Source: Verrucomicrobiota bacterium
GTDB lineage: Bacteria > Verrucomicrobiota > Verrucomicrobiia > Limisphaerales > JACRJZ01
Length of the DNA stretch: 64,000 nucleotides
NCBI GenBank assembly: GCA_016219875.1
Contig: JACRJZ010000122.1
Location: 1-64,000 of the forward strand
Direction of reading: 5' to 3'
Part shown: positions 23,835-31,979 of the stretch, piece by piece
How positions within the stretch are numbered: position 1 is the first letter of the stretch
Layout of the letters: the number at the start of each line of letters is the position of its first letter
The notes under the pieces: model-generated
What the model was told of the DNA's origin: nothing
Seen by the model: only the letters and a program-made list of their open reading frames with translations
The model's database searches: none
Position numbers and translations under genes: made by a program

Positions 23835-24451
23835 GCGGATTGCGCTCCTTTCGCGGGTTCGCTGAGTTGCCGTGGCTCCGGCGCGGTGGGCGGGGGTTCA
23901 GTCACGACTTCCGCCTCGACGACCGCGCCCGCCGGCTTGCCGTAAATCTTCTTCAGCGCCACCTCGAACTCGACGCGGATCGGCCCGCCGTCCTCGCCGG
24001 TGTGTTCGACGTGTTCCGTCGGCATCCCGCTCGCCAAGCGGCCGAGTTTCACGAAGACCTCGCCCAACCGCGCCAGCCCTTCCAGCGATCCGCACCGCTC
24101 CGGTTTCGCCTTCCAGCGCCGGATGCCTTCCAGCGCCAGTTCGTAATACTCGGTGCGCAGCTTCCACTCCGCGATCTTCTGTGGCTCGTGGAGCTTCTCC
24201 CAGGCGATGGCCTTGTCCCGCGCCAGCGCCTCAATCGCCAGCCGCTCCAGGTCCGCCAAGTGCGCGGCATGGGCGTCCACCCGGCTGGCCCAGTCATGGC
24301 GGCGGGACCAGCGCTTCATCAGGGGGAGACTTTTGGCAAGCTTTCGGGCGACCGCGTCCAGGGACCGTTGCGGTCCCATGTCCAGATACGCCCTGAACGC
24401 CGCGAAGGCTTTGGCGCTCTCTCTGGACTGCTGTTCAAACGGTAACGGCAT
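23831..24451 (-). CDS. Phage terminase small subunit-like protein
   Basis: A 206-aa protein directly upstream of and overlapping the large terminase gene. The N terminus SAKAFAAFRAYLDMGPQRSLDAV...LMKRWSRRHDWASRVDAHAAH is the HTH region shared by many TerS-like proteins, in which a FxxYLxxG.RSL helix pair precedes WxxxxDWxxR. A helical central oligomerisation region and a disordered Pro/Glu tail follow. Role: recognition of the packaging site. Overlaps the upstream gene by 17 bases. Confidence 0.7.
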   Translation of the reverse strand: MPLPFEQQSRESAKAFAAFRAYLDMGPQRSLDAVARKLAKSLPLMKRWSRRHDWASRVDAHAAHLADLERLAIEALARDKAIAWEKLHEPQKIAEWKLRTEYYELALEGIRRWKAKPERCGSLEGLARLGEVFVKLGRLASGMPTEHVEHTGEDGGPIRVEFEVALKKIYGKPAGAVVEAEVVTEPPPTAPEPRQLSEPAKGAQSA

Positions 24452-25277
24452 CTTGATCCTTTCGTGGTTCCATTGCCCGCCGCACTTCGGCGAGGGTTTC
24501 CTTCACACTCTGACCGCCGTTCCACCAGTGGAACCGCGCCGGACTGTCGAACGGAATGACCAGTGTTCCGCCGGGCGTGAGAAAAGGCAGCCTTCTTTTC
24601 TTCCCGGTGGCTTCCGGCGGTTCCACGGCCCCTTCACCTTCCCGGACAGAACGGACGCCCCCGCCACACTCTTTTAGCTTGTACACACCCTCTTTATCAT
24701 CCTGTGCTGTTGGCGGTGTACACGTATAAGAGTATTGGGGCGTCCGTTGCGTCCGTAGGAAATCAAACAAGTCGCCGTTCGAGTTCAGTGAAGCCGTCCG
24801 GCCCGTCCGTGGCTCTTGGGAGGTTGGCTGAACATTGCCGCTCGACTCGCTTTCCCCCGTCCGTGGCGTCCGGCTCTCATTCTGCAATTCGACTTCGCCA
24901 ACCCCGTCCGGCCCGTCCGGCATGGCAGACTGCGATTCGACTTCAAACACCCCGTCCGGCGCGTCCGTTGGCGTCGGGGTGGCGAACGCCTGACCGAGCT
25001 TGCCCAGGATGCCGCGCTGAACCACGCCGACCGGATTCGCTTTCGCCACTTGTACCTTGATGGACTGCCGGACCCGCTCGCCCGCCAGGGCGAAGATGCG
25101 GCGGCGGTGTTCGCGGTCGCCAGAAAAGACGCAGCAGCCAAACTTGCCGTCCGGGTAAATCCGCAGGTGTTCTCCTTTCTTGTCCTGCCCCTTCTCCGCG
25201 CAGGCCGGGCAACGCGCCTGCTTCGCGCCATCGCCCAGGTCCGCGACCTTTCCCAGTTTTTTCAAGTCCAGTGGCAT
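24435..25277 (-). CDS. Primase-type zinc-finger protein with low-complexity middle
   Basis: A 280-aa protein. Residues 20-50 (ARCPACAEKGQDKKGEHLRI ... GKFGCCVF) look like the CHC2-type zinc ribbon of DnaG-like primases, with C-x2-C and CC as ligands. The helicase-primase gene immediately upstream lacks that finger, so the two proteins may work together as a split primase. Residues about 105-200 are a low-complexity stretch (DGPDGVGEVELQNES, RTPRTGESES) whose DNA is rich in GTCCG repeats (24786-24975). The C-terminal segment TLVIPFDSPARFHWWNGGQS is unassigned. Confidence 0.6.
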   Translation of the reverse strand: MPLDLKKLGKVADLGDGAKQARCPACAEKGQDKKGEHLRIYPDGKFGCCVFSGDREHRRRIFALAGERVRQSIKVQVAKANPVGVVQRGILGKLGQAFATPTPTDAPDGVFEVESQSAMPDGPDGVGEVELQNESRTPRTGESESSGNVQPTSQEPRTGRTASLNSNGDLFDFLRTQRTPQYSYTCTPPTAQDDKEGVYKLKECGGGVRSVREGEGAVEPPEATGKKRRLPFLTPGGTLVIPFDSPARFHWWNGGQSVKETLAEVRRAMEPRKDQDAVTV

Positions 25278-25280
25278 CGC

Positions 25281-27257
25281 TCACACTCCTTTGAACTTCA
25301 CGCGGCTGAAGCCGCGCTGGTTGCGTTCATTGCGCTTGATGTCGTGGCTCTTGGTGACGCCGAACAGTTCGAGCATCAGCCCTTCCAGCTTGTTGTGAAC
25401 CTCCGTCACTGGCATCGGCTGCCAGCGCCGCTCCGGGCAATAAGCCGCGTACGCCTCGACGATCTCCGTGACCGTCAGATCGCCCCACGCATCCGAAACC
25501 ACGCGCTCTTGCAGGAAGTGCCGCGGGCTGTCGCTCTCGGCCAGCAGCGAATCCACGAGGCCGCGTTGGCGCTCGGTCAACACCAGGTCACCGCCTTCAT
25601 CGGGGATTTCGGCCAGCACCTTTTGCGCGCCGAGCAACGCCCAATTCAGGATGCCGCTGCCCTCTGTTCTCACCAAGTAGGCGCCGAAATCGTGAATCTT
25701 CCGGGCCGGCGCCGGCGCCTCGTATCGCACGATGCTCAAGCGCCGCCGCCACGCGCCCACGTCGCCTTGCAAGCGCACGTGCAGGCGCGCGTTCGACGTG
25801 ATGACGACATTGAAATTGCCTTGCACCTGGAAACAGCCGGTGCCGCCTTTTTGCTCCGCGTCGAACCAATCCCCGCCGACCAGCCCTTTCAGGACCGCCG
25901 CGCCTTTGGTGCCGAGAAAATCCGCGTCCACATCCACGCCGACCAGCAGCGTCTTCTTGAGGTAGCGGAACAGTTCAAACCGTTCCGCCAGCAACTTCGT
26001 CCGCAGTTGCGTGACGTTGGCCATGCCCACCAGCCCTTGCATGACGTTGGCAAACTGCGTTTTGCCGCGCCCCGATTGGCCATCGAGGATCAGCAGCCGT
26101 TGCGCGCGGTTGTAGCCGAGCAGGTACATGCCGGCGAACTTCTGCAGCAGCTCGACGTCATCGGGATGCACGGCGGGCCGCACGAGTTCGTTGAGGAACC
26201 GTTCGCACTTCGCGTCCGGGTCGAAAGCGATGGGCGAGCGGTTGCGCGACCGGAACTCCGGCGAGAACGATTGCAACTCCGCTTCTGCGCCGTTGAACAC
26301 GACGACCCCGTTAGCCAGGTGAATGACCTGGCGCCGGTTCACGAACGCGCCCCGCCGCTCGACGATGCCGCGCAGGTGCATGATGACGTTGTTGAGCGTC
26401 TTGGCCGACCGCTTCTTTTGCAGGTCGAAGACGTTGACCTGCCGCGACGCGGCCAGCATCCGGTTGGAAATCTTCGTGCGGATGACATCGGCGGATTCGA
26501 GTTCGTACAACCCGCTCACGGCGTGATAGGCGTAGAACTCCAATTCATCCGGCTCGTACAGGACTTCGTGTTCCGTCGCGTGCAGGCCCGCCCAATAGGC
26601 TTCGTTGATGCTCGTGACGGCGCCCTTGTCGCCGGTGTAAAACGGTTCGCCGTAAAGCTGCTTGAGCTTTCCGTCGCTGTTGGTTTGCCAGGGCAACTCC
26701 CAATCCTCCGGCCAGACGATCTCCGCAAACGGCAACACGACTGGCACCGCGTCCACGACCAGCGTGTATTCCATGCCTTTCGGATGACGGCCGTAAATCG
26801 TGGACAGCCGTTTATCGGCGCGCCATTCAAAGTGCGCGGTGTTGGCGCTTTCGGGATATTCTCCCTCTCCGCCCTTGGGGGAGAGGGCCGGGGTGAGGTG
26901 GTTTTCATTCCGCAATCCGCATTCTGCATTCCGCGTGCCCTTGATCTTCAGCCAGACCATGCCGCCGCGGCTGCCGCGCGAACGCAGGGTGTGGGCGAGC
27001 TTGGGATTGACGGCGAGGAACGCGGCCAGGTCTTCGTCACGGTCGAAATCAATCGCGCACAGCCCGCCCGATGCTTGGCCCAGATAGACCGCGATGTTTG
27101 CCGGCTCGACTTCAAACAACGCGCGATAGGCCGGCGTCTTGGTTCCCTCAAAGGGCCGTTCGACATACGTGACGAGTGGCGCTTTCGTGCCCCACTCGCA
27201 CGGTACCAGGAACGCCTCCGCGCCCAGCCGCGCCGCCATTTGCTCGTAAGGTGTCAC
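25281..27257 (-). CDS. Prim-Pol plus SF3 helicase replication protein
   Basis: A 658-aa protein starting at GTG in a 4-base overlap with the upstream stop. Residues 1-180 resemble the bifunctional primase/polymerase domain (GTKAPLV, ANIAVYLGQASGGLCAIDFD with acidic residues of the active site, then SRGGMVWLKI). Residues 190-330 fit the D5-N linker. The C-terminal half is a superfamily-3 helicase with Walker A GQSGRGKT near residue 395, GVDVDADF as Walker B region, and NFNVVITSNA as sensor motif. This is the element's initiator-type replication protein. About 30 residues near 107-137 (RNAECGLRNENHLTPALSPK) are translated host-type repeats placed in frame inside the primase domain. Confidence 0.8.
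   Translation of the reverse strand: MTPYEQMAARLGAEAFLVPCEWGTKAPLVTYVERPFEGTKTPAYRALFEVEPANIAVYLGQASGGLCAIDFDRDEDLAAFLAVNPKLAHTLRSRGSRGGMVWLKIKGTRNAECGLRNENHLTPALSPKGGEGEYPESANTAHFEWRADKRLSTIYGRHPKGMEYTLVVDAVPVVLPFAEIVWPEDWELPWQTNSDGKLKQLYGEPFYTGDKGAVTSINEAYWAGLHATEHEVLYEPDELEFYAYHAVSGLYELESADVIRTKISNRMLAASRQVNVFDLQKKRSAKTLNNVIMHLRGIVERRGAFVNRRQVIHLANGVVVFNGAEAELQSFSPEFRSRNRSPIAFDPDAKCERFLNELVRPAVHPDDVELLQKFAGMYLLGYNRAQRLLILDGQSGRGKTQFANVMQGLVGMANVTQLRTKLLAERFELFRYLKKTLLVGVDVDADFLGTKGAAVLKGLVGGDWFDAEQKGGTGCFQVQGNFNVVITSNARLHVRLQGDVGAWRRRLSIVRYEAPAPARKIHDFGAYLVRTEGSGILNWALLGAQKVLAEIPDEGGDLVLTERQRGLVDSLLAESDSPRHFLQERVVSDAWGDLTVTEIVEAYAAYCPERRWQPMPVTEVHNKLEGLMLELFGVTKSHDIKRNERNQRGFSRVKFKGV
26859..26935. 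repeat. F9 and F6 repeats inside the primase-helicase gene
   Basis: An F9 CCCTCACCCCGGCCCTCTCC-type hairpin (26859-26899, minus sense) and F6 GCATTCCGC units (26906-26935) are read in frame. Both families also occur outside genes in this window. Confidence 0.8.
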
Positions 27258-27571
27258 GGGCGAAAGTTCGTGGGGTGCAGACCGTCCAACAGCAGGTCAA
27301 TCGTTTCGCGCATCGCTTTTTGCACATCGGGTTCAGGCGTGAGTTCCGCCACGGCGCGGGCATTCACAAAGACCCGGCGTTGCCCGTCATCCAGCAGCAT
27401 GAGCGGGCCGGGGCCAGGATAGTCGGCCAGTCGCAGCATGACTTCCTGCGGAACATACAGTTCATCAGGGTCGATCCACAGGAGGCCGTCCGGTCCCACG
27501 CCAACGCGGACGGGATAGGCCACGCCGTTCGACAGCCGGAAAATGTCATGGAATCTCACGTCGTAACTCAT
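27254..27571 (-). CDS. Small phage protein between helicase genes
   Basis: A 105-aa protein (MSYDVRFHDIFRLSNGVAYP...). The ATG at 27571 overlaps the helicase stop in an ATGA, which fixes the start; the downstream gene in turn overlaps its stop. The N-terminal half is beta-rich (GVGPDGLLWIDPDELYVPQE), the C-terminal half is helical. Not recognised. Tight coupling suggests a role in replication. Confidence 0.6.
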   Translation of the reverse strand: MSYDVRFHDIFRLSNGVAYPVRVGVGPDGLLWIDPDELYVPQEVMLRLADYPGPGPLMLLDDGQRRVFVNARAVAELTPEPDVQKAMRETIDLLLDGLHPTNFRP

Positions 27572-28842
27572 GCCGCCTCCTCGTAAAATCGGATGGCTTC
27601 GGGCGACACCCGCAGGCCCTTGAACCAATCCTTGAAATGCAACCCCGCCAGCGTCCGCACGCGCGAGACGGCCACGTAGGCTTGCCCTGGCTCGCGGGCC
27701 GCGCGGATGTCGAGATAGGCGGCGTCGAGCGTCAGCCCTTGCGCCTTGTGAATCGTCATCGCCCAGGCCAGCCGCAGCGGGAACTGCTTGAAGCTGGCCG
27801 CGCCGTCGTCATGGGCGTCATAGCGCCAGGTAAACGGTTCGACTGCGATCACCTCCCCGGTCTGCACCTTCACCCGGACCCTTCCGCATTCCGCATTCCG
27901 CACTCTGCATTCAATGACGGTCCCGATCTGTCCGTTCACGAACAGCGGCTCCCGCCGGCCCAGTTCGTTTTTGTTCACGGTGAACATCACCAGCGCCCCC
28001 GGCTTCATGCGCAGCGTGGCCGGCGTGAGCAGGTTCTTGGTCAGGAACGCGCGTTGCTGCTCCGGCCCGCTCTGCTCCGCTGCCAACACGCTTTCCTCGC
28101 CGGGCAGTTCGCCCAGTTGGAAGACGTTCCACTTTTCCACCTGGACGTTGTGCGTGAACAGGCGCGGCAGGTTCGACGGCGGGAAGTTCTTCACGCGCCC
28201 TTGCAACAGGCGCGCGTCTTCGCCCCACACGCGCCCGCGCCGGAAGTTGCCGAGCGCGCGGACAAACTCCGGTTCATCCTGCCGGCGCACGATGTCGAGT
28301 TCGACAGTCTTGAACCCGGCGCGCTCCCAGGCTGGCGACAGAAACGCCCAATCGTAAGGCGTGGCCTCATTCGTCCGCACCGGCGGGAGTTGGAGGAAGT
28401 CTCCGGTGGCAATGACCTGACAACCGCCGAACGGGTTCACGTTGTCGCGCAACCGGCGAAAGAGAAACTCGACGAAATCCAACTGCCGCCCCGGCAGCAT
28501 GGAAATTTCGTCGATCACGAGGACTTCACAGCGGCGGACACGATTGAAACCCGCCAGGATGGACCGGCGGGGATCGCGCCGAAGCAGATCGAAATAGACT
28601 TCATTCGTCTGCCCCGGCGCCGGTCCCAGCAGCATCCCGCAAAACCGGTGAATCGTCATGCCGCCCACGTTGAGCGCGGCCACGCCCGTTGGCGCGGTGA
28701 TGTCCACCCGCTTCAACGATTCAACGATGTAACGCTTCAACAAAGTTGACTTCCCCGTGCCGGCCATGCCGGTGAGGAAGCAGTTGCGGCCCGCGTGGGC
28801 GTGGGCGAGAAAGCGCGCCTCTTGTGAAATGGATTCGTTCAT
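27568..28842 (-). CDS. PIF1/RecD-like DNA helicase
   Basis: A 424-aa SF1B helicase. Walker A GMAGTGKST (residues 25-33), motif Ia ITAPTGVAALNVGGMTIHRF, Walker B LVIDEISML, motif III ATGDFLQLPPV, a MTIHKAQGLTLD motif V-like block and a C-terminal YVAVSRVRTLAGL motif VI. This order is that of PIF1 and TraA/RecD-type helicases. It unwinds DNA 5-prime to 3-prime and probably acts in phage replication or recombination. Peptide CRVRNAECGRV (27882-27912) is an in-frame F6 repeat between motifs IV and V, probably in a surface loop. Confidence 0.85.
   Translation of the reverse strand: MNESISQEARFLAHAHAGRNCFLTGMAGTGKSTLLKRYIVESLKRVDITAPTGVAALNVGGMTIHRFCGMLLGPAPGQTNEVYFDLLRRDPRRSILAGFNRVRRCEVLVIDEISMLPGRQLDFVEFLFRRLRDNVNPFGGCQVIATGDFLQLPPVRTNEATPYDWAFLSPAWERAGFKTVELDIVRRQDEPEFVRALGNFRRGRVWGEDARLLQGRVKNFPPSNLPRLFTHNVQVEKWNVFQLGELPGEESVLAAEQSGPEQQRAFLTKNLLTPATLRMKPGALVMFTVNKNELGRREPLFVNGQIGTVIECRVRNAECGRVRVKVQTGEVIAVEPFTWRYDAHDDGAASFKQFPLRLAWAMTIHKAQGLTLDAAYLDIRAAREPGQAYVAVSRVRTLAGLHFKDWFKGLRVSPEAIRFYEEAA
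27882..27912. repeat. F6 repeat inside the helicase gene
   Basis: Four GCATTCCGC-type units in tandem, read in frame as RVRNAECG in the minus-strand helicase. Confidence 0.75.
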
Positions 28843-28909
28843 GGGAATTAAAACTTCCGACCGCCACCGGCTGGGTCGGTCAGCGTGGGTGACGGCCGGG
28901 TGTAAGGAG

Positions 28910-29179
28910 TCATGGTTCGACGCTCGCGAGCTTGGCGGATGCCTTGGCCGCCAGCTTCAAGCAGCGCCGGCAGGTCAACTCGGAGAGTTCCAACTGCCAG
29001 AGTCCCTTCTTGCCGTGGCGGCCACCGCCACAAGCCGGGTGGCCCTCGCGCAGCCAATGGACACGGCGTCGAGTCGGCAGCGAGACGTTGACGGGAGAAG
29101 CCTTCACCGTTGGCGATTCCAGTGGCTTTACCGTTGGGCGCAATTCAGCGCCGCCTGTTCTTCCTTTCGGGCGCTTCAT
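28910..29179 (-). CDS. Small Cys/His protein, possible zinc ribbon
   Basis: An 89-aa protein. The ATG at 29179 overlaps the exonuclease stop in an ATGA, so this start is preferred over the longer frame. The C-terminal half has HPACGGGRHGKKGLWQLELSELTCRRCLK, giving H-x2-C, H and C-x2-C as likely metal ligands. The N terminus is basic and Thr/Val-rich. Function unknown; a DNA-binding accessory protein is plausible. Confidence 0.55.
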   Translation of the reverse strand: MKRPKGRTGGAELRPTVKPLESPTVKASPVNVSLPTRRRVHWLREGHPACGGGRHGKKGLWQLELSELTCRRCLKLAAKASAKLASVEP

Positions 29180-29862
29180 CAGAACACCCCCATTGCCTCC
29201 GCCACCTTGCGCGTCAGTTCCACGTCGTTGCGCAGATACTCGACTGCTTTGGCGCGGTCGCTCTGCCACAGCTTGGCGAAATTGTGGCCGTCGCCGTTCT
29301 TTGCGCCGACACCCAGGTGTTTTGCCACCGCATCCAGCGAGCCGCGCGCTTGCCGGTCCCCGAGCTGCCAGATTTCCCGCAGGTCAATCAGTTGCTCTGC
29401 CCAGTAACGCCCGCGCCGGAGGCCGGGTGGCACCGGCACGCGATGCTTCCACGACCGGCGAAACAGAAACGGCAGATCGAACTGCCAGGTGTTGAACCCG
29501 ACCATCTGATTGATGCGGCCCAGGTCGCCCCGGCACACGTCCCAAAACTCGCGCAGTAACTCGGCTTCGCCCTCATTCGTCCCCTCCGTCCCATTCGTCC
29601 TATTGCCCAGCACAAGGAACTCCCTGCTGTCCGCATAGAGTAATCCCACCGCCAGCACGCGGCCCGTGAGCGGGTCCAGCGCGGCCTTGTCGAAAAAGTC
29701 CGCGCGGTGGCTGGCTTCCGCGTCCGCGATTTTGGCGGCGATCTTGTCGGAATCCTTGAGGTTGCCTGTCTTGACCTCCGCCGGATCGAACGGCGGCAGC
29801 AACGCCGCCAGTTCGCCTTCCGGCAAAGGCCCTGTCTCGATGTCGAAGAAAATGGTTTTCAT
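29179..29862 (-). CDS. DEDD-family 3-prime to 5-prime exonuclease
   Basis: A 227-aa protein. Exo I motif FFDIETGP (Asp7, Glu9), Exo II in MVGFNTWQFDLPFLFRR, Exo III YLRNDVELT with the Tyr-x3-Asp arrangement of the DEDDy group. This is a PolB/DnaQ-type nuclease of the size used by phages for proofreading or recombination. The segment GNRTNGTEGTNEGEAE (29571-29609 in DNA) derives from an F8 GTCCCATTCGTCC repeat. Coupled by overlap to the Cys/His protein. Confidence 0.8.
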   Translation of the reverse strand: MKTIFFDIETGPLPEGELAALLPPFDPAEVKTGNLKDSDKIAAKIADAEASHRADFFDKAALDPLTGRVLAVGLLYADSREFLVLGNRTNGTEGTNEGEAELLREFWDVCRGDLGRINQMVGFNTWQFDLPFLFRRSWKHRVPVPPGLRRGRYWAEQLIDLREIWQLGDRQARGSLDAVAKHLGVGAKNGDGHNFAKLWQSDRAKAVEYLRNDVELTRKVAEAMGVF

Positions 29863-29876
29863 GTTTCGTTGTTCTA

Positions 29877-29900
29877 GTAGCAGCCGAGGTCACGAGGCTC
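29877..29900. repeat. F1 half-palindrome
   Basis: One arm only (GTAGCAGCCGAGGTCACGAG), 14 bp upstream of the exonuclease start. No complementary arm is visible nearby. Confidence 0.65.
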
Positions 29901-29942
29901 TGATTTCACTGTTGCCTTTTGCCTTCGGCCTTCTGCCTTTCC

Positions 29943-30143
29943 TCAGCCGGCGACGTGGCCTCTCCGCCACACGGCCAGACCCCGCCGGTTCTTCACCAGC
30001 ACATGCGAAATGTTCCCGCGCCGCATGTCCTCCAAAACATGGTCGAGCATCGCTTGCTCTTTCGGGACTTGGTAAGGGACCGTCAAGGCGCGGTAGCCCG
30101 CCGTCTTGGCTGTCCTGGTGTTCATGGTGTTCACGCTATTCAT
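29943..30143 (-). CDS. Small basic phage protein
   Basis: A 66-aa protein (ending in VKNRRGLAVWRRGHVAG), in line with its neighbours on the minus strand. No motif is recognised. It may start at the internal Met (30125). Kept because it fills the only gap in a tightly packed run. Confidence 0.4.
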   Translation of the reverse strand: MNSVNTMNTRTAKTAGYRALTVPYQVPKEQAMLDHVLEDMRRGNISHVLVKNRRGLAVWRRGHVAG

Positions 30144-30175
30144 CTGCGATTGGCTATTTGCTATTGCCTATCCCC

Positions 30176-30910
30176 TCAGTACGGCACGTTGTCATCGGCA
30201 GCCGGTTGCGTGGAAATCCACCAGTCCAACGCGGTCATCAGCCGCTTGTCATCCGCCGTCGGCTTGGCGTTCTGCTTTGCCACCGGCAGCCAATGCTCGA
30301 CCAGGGCTTGCACCTGTTCGGGAGACAGGTCACGCAGTTCGAGTCCCTTGCACCGCCCGACGTGGACCTTCACCGCTGCGTGGTCCACCACGCCTCCCGC
30401 CGCCGGTTGCGTGCGACGGTAATCGCCGCTGCCGCTCTCCGGCTTCTCGCCGCCCGCCTTCTCGCCATCCTGCTTGCGGTCTTTGACCCGCACATACTTC
30501 CCCGACGCCTGAAGCGGCGTGCCGCTCTTGTCCGGCGTGCAGGCCGCCACGTTGGCGTAGGTTTCGCCGTCCTTGTGTTCATGCACGACCACGAGTTGCG
30601 CCGGCTTGCCGATCAGGCTTTCGGTGTCGAAGTCCTCCATCTCCTGCTTGCCCTGGTCGCGACCGAACCAGCCGCGCAGGAATTTGCGGAGGTTGGACTT
30701 CTCGTTCAGCGTGGGCGTGAAGTTGCGCGACCACACGCAGAAGCGGGACCCGTCGTCACGCTCGGTGTCCGTCTCGAACACGATTTTGAACACATCGCGC
30801 TCGCCGAACTGGCTCTGCTGCTTGCGCAGCGGCGTCACATCGACGCACACGCCTTTGCCGGTGTATTCCGGGCAGGGTTCAAAGTTGCTGTTGTTGCTTT
30901 TGATTTTCAT
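30176..30910 (-). CDS. Candidate phage ssDNA-binding or replication protein
   Basis: A 244-aa protein; the ATG at 30910 follows the nuclease stop (a GTG at 30916 would overlap it). The N-terminal 125 residues look like an OB-type phage protein (GVCVDVTPLRKQQSQFGERD, VFETDTERDDGSRFCVWSRN, LIGKPAQLVVVHEHKDGETY). A charged linker follows. The C terminus ends AADDNVPY, like the acidic DDDIPF tip of bacterial SSB that recruits repair enzymes. It sits between nuclease and exonuclease genes. The ssDNA-binding call is inference. Confidence 0.5.
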   Translation of the reverse strand: MKIKSNNSNFEPCPEYTGKGVCVDVTPLRKQQSQFGERDVFKIVFETDTERDDGSRFCVWSRNFTPTLNEKSNLRKFLRGWFGRDQGKQEMEDFDTESLIGKPAQLVVVHEHKDGETYANVAACTPDKSGTPLQASGKYVRVKDRKQDGEKAGGEKPESGSGDYRRTQPAAGGVVDHAAVKVHVGRCKGLELRDLSPEQVQALVEHWLPVAKQNAKPTADDKRLMTALDWWISTQPAADDNVPY

Positions 30911-30912
30911 TG

Positions 30913-31362
30913 TCACTCACTTTCCGTTGGTGGTTGTTGGTCTGTTGATGGCTGAGAGCACACGCTCTCTTCCGAAAGTGTTTCTTCTTCGCCGCCCATC
31001 GTCCGATTCGTCCTACTCGTCCCACTGGTCCGATTCACTGGCTCGCTTGGCAGCCCACCGCGGAGCAAATCGAAAAACGTCTCCGCCCGCATCGTGATGA
31101 GCCAGGGCGTGAAGTTTCGGCGGTGGGCCACAATCGGCACCTTGCCGCCGCCGTCGCGCCGGGCTTGCTCCATCGCCTCGACGATGTTCAACCGCTCGAC
31201 GAGCTTGACCTCGAAATGCACCCAGGGCAGATCGTCGCAGACGACATCCGGCGACTCCGGCGAGCCGCAGAACTGCTGTCCGCGCCGGGCCGCGTAGCCA
31301 TTGGCGCGCAGTTCATCACGCCACTGCCGCTCGCCTCGCTGGCCTTTATCTCGCGAGTTCAT
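30913..31362 (-). CDS. PDDEXK nuclease, Holliday-junction-resolvase-like
   Basis: A 149-aa protein. The domain covers residues 1-105: RDKGQRGERQWRDELRANG, then SPDVVCDDLPWVHFEVKLVE, which supplies the Asp and Glu-x-Lys of the PDDEXK core, then a basic helix and LITMRAETFFDLLR. Many phages carry such small nucleases in their recombination blocks. The C-terminal 40 residues are low complexity and partly come from an F8 repeat (NRTSGTSRTNRT, DNA 31001-31041). Starts in an ATGA overlap. Confidence 0.75.
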   Translation of the reverse strand: MNSRDKGQRGERQWRDELRANGYAARRGQQFCGSPESPDVVCDDLPWVHFEVKLVERLNIVEAMEQARRDGGGKVPIVAHRRNFTPWLITMRAETFFDLLRGGLPSEPVNRTSGTSRTNRTMGGEEETLSEESVCSQPSTDQQPPTESE

Positions 31363-31634
31363 GGGCGACGGGAGAGGGGTTGTTGGGTGTTCGCCAGCGG
31401 CAGCGTGCGGCGTGCGACGCGGCAGTTTTGTGCGAGGAAGGCTTCGACTTCGCTCCAGCGGAACGAAACCGAATGGCCGATCTTGTAGTAAGGGAGCAAG
31501 CCGCGCTTCATCCAGTCATCCACCGTGCGCAGCTTCTTGTTGAGCCGCTTGCACAGTTCCCGCTTGCCGATGAATGGCTCGACTTGCTTCGGGAGCGTGA
31601 CGACGGGAAGCGGATTGGGTTTCGGGGAAATCAT
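31359..31634 (-). CDS. Excisionase-like HTH protein
   Basis: A 91-aa protein. IGKRELCKRLNKKLRTVDDW...GLLPYYKIGHSVSFRWSEVEAFL is the standard winged-helix of AlpA/Xis-like HTH_17 proteins: helix, recognition helix, then a wing leading to the FRWSEVEAFL end. Lies 5 bases after the XRE gene and overlaps the nuclease gene, so all three are probably co-transcribed. It could act as excisionase or as a regulator. Confidence 0.75.
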   Translation of the reverse strand: MISPKPNPLPVVTLPKQVEPFIGKRELCKRLNKKLRTVDDWMKRGLLPYYKIGHSVSFRWSEVEAFLAQNCRVARRTLPLANTQQPLSRRP

Positions 31635-31638
31635 GGCC

Positions 31639-31833
31639 TCAGCAATCGAAAAGTTCGTAGGCGGGTTTCTGGAAAATGGCGGCGATCCTCCGTTTCATCT
31701 CCGCATCCGGGCGGACACGCCCCGTCTCGATCCGGGAAATCTCGATTTCCCGCGTGCCGACCTGTTCCGCCAGGTGCAGTTGGGTCATTCCCTTCAGCGC
31801 CCGCGCCGCTTTCAATCTGTGGTTCGTGGCCAT
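31639..31833 (-). CDS. XRE-family HTH regulator
   Basis: A 64-aa single-domain Cro/C1-type protein: LKAARALKGMTQLHLAEQVG (helices 1-2), TREIEISRIETGRVRPDAEM (recognition helix and helix 4), KRRIAAIFQKPAYELF. It opens the transcription unit that lies beyond the terminator at 31905, so it probably regulates the replication block. Reading starts at the only suitable ATG. Confidence 0.85.
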   Translation of the reverse strand: MATNHRLKAARALKGMTQLHLAEQVGTREIEISRIETGRVRPDAEMKRRIAAIFQKPAYELFDC

Positions 31834-31904
31834 TGCATTCTCTGGTTCATTTTCGTGGCGAGCCGTTCTCGCCTCTGAGGGTCCAGGGAGTTGCGGTTTT
31901 GGGG

Positions 31905-31937
31905 CAAAAAAGAGGGGCCAGCCGTCACGCTAGCCCC
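31905..31937 (-). terminator. Intrinsic terminator separating the early genes from the XRE unit
   Basis: On the minus strand GGGGCTAG and CTGGCCCC form an 8-bp stem (one G-U pair) followed by TCTTTTTT. It lies 43 bp past the stop of the upstream gene at 31980. Confidence 0.85.
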
Positions 31938-31979
31938 TGGCGAAGAATGGATTGCAACTTTTTCCGCGAGTTGCGGATT

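Noticed and set aside
24816..27422. 868-codon plus-strand frame across the primase-helicase and zinc-finger genes
   Set aside because: Antisense shadow without recognisable motifs; the minus strand has Walker and primase motifs.
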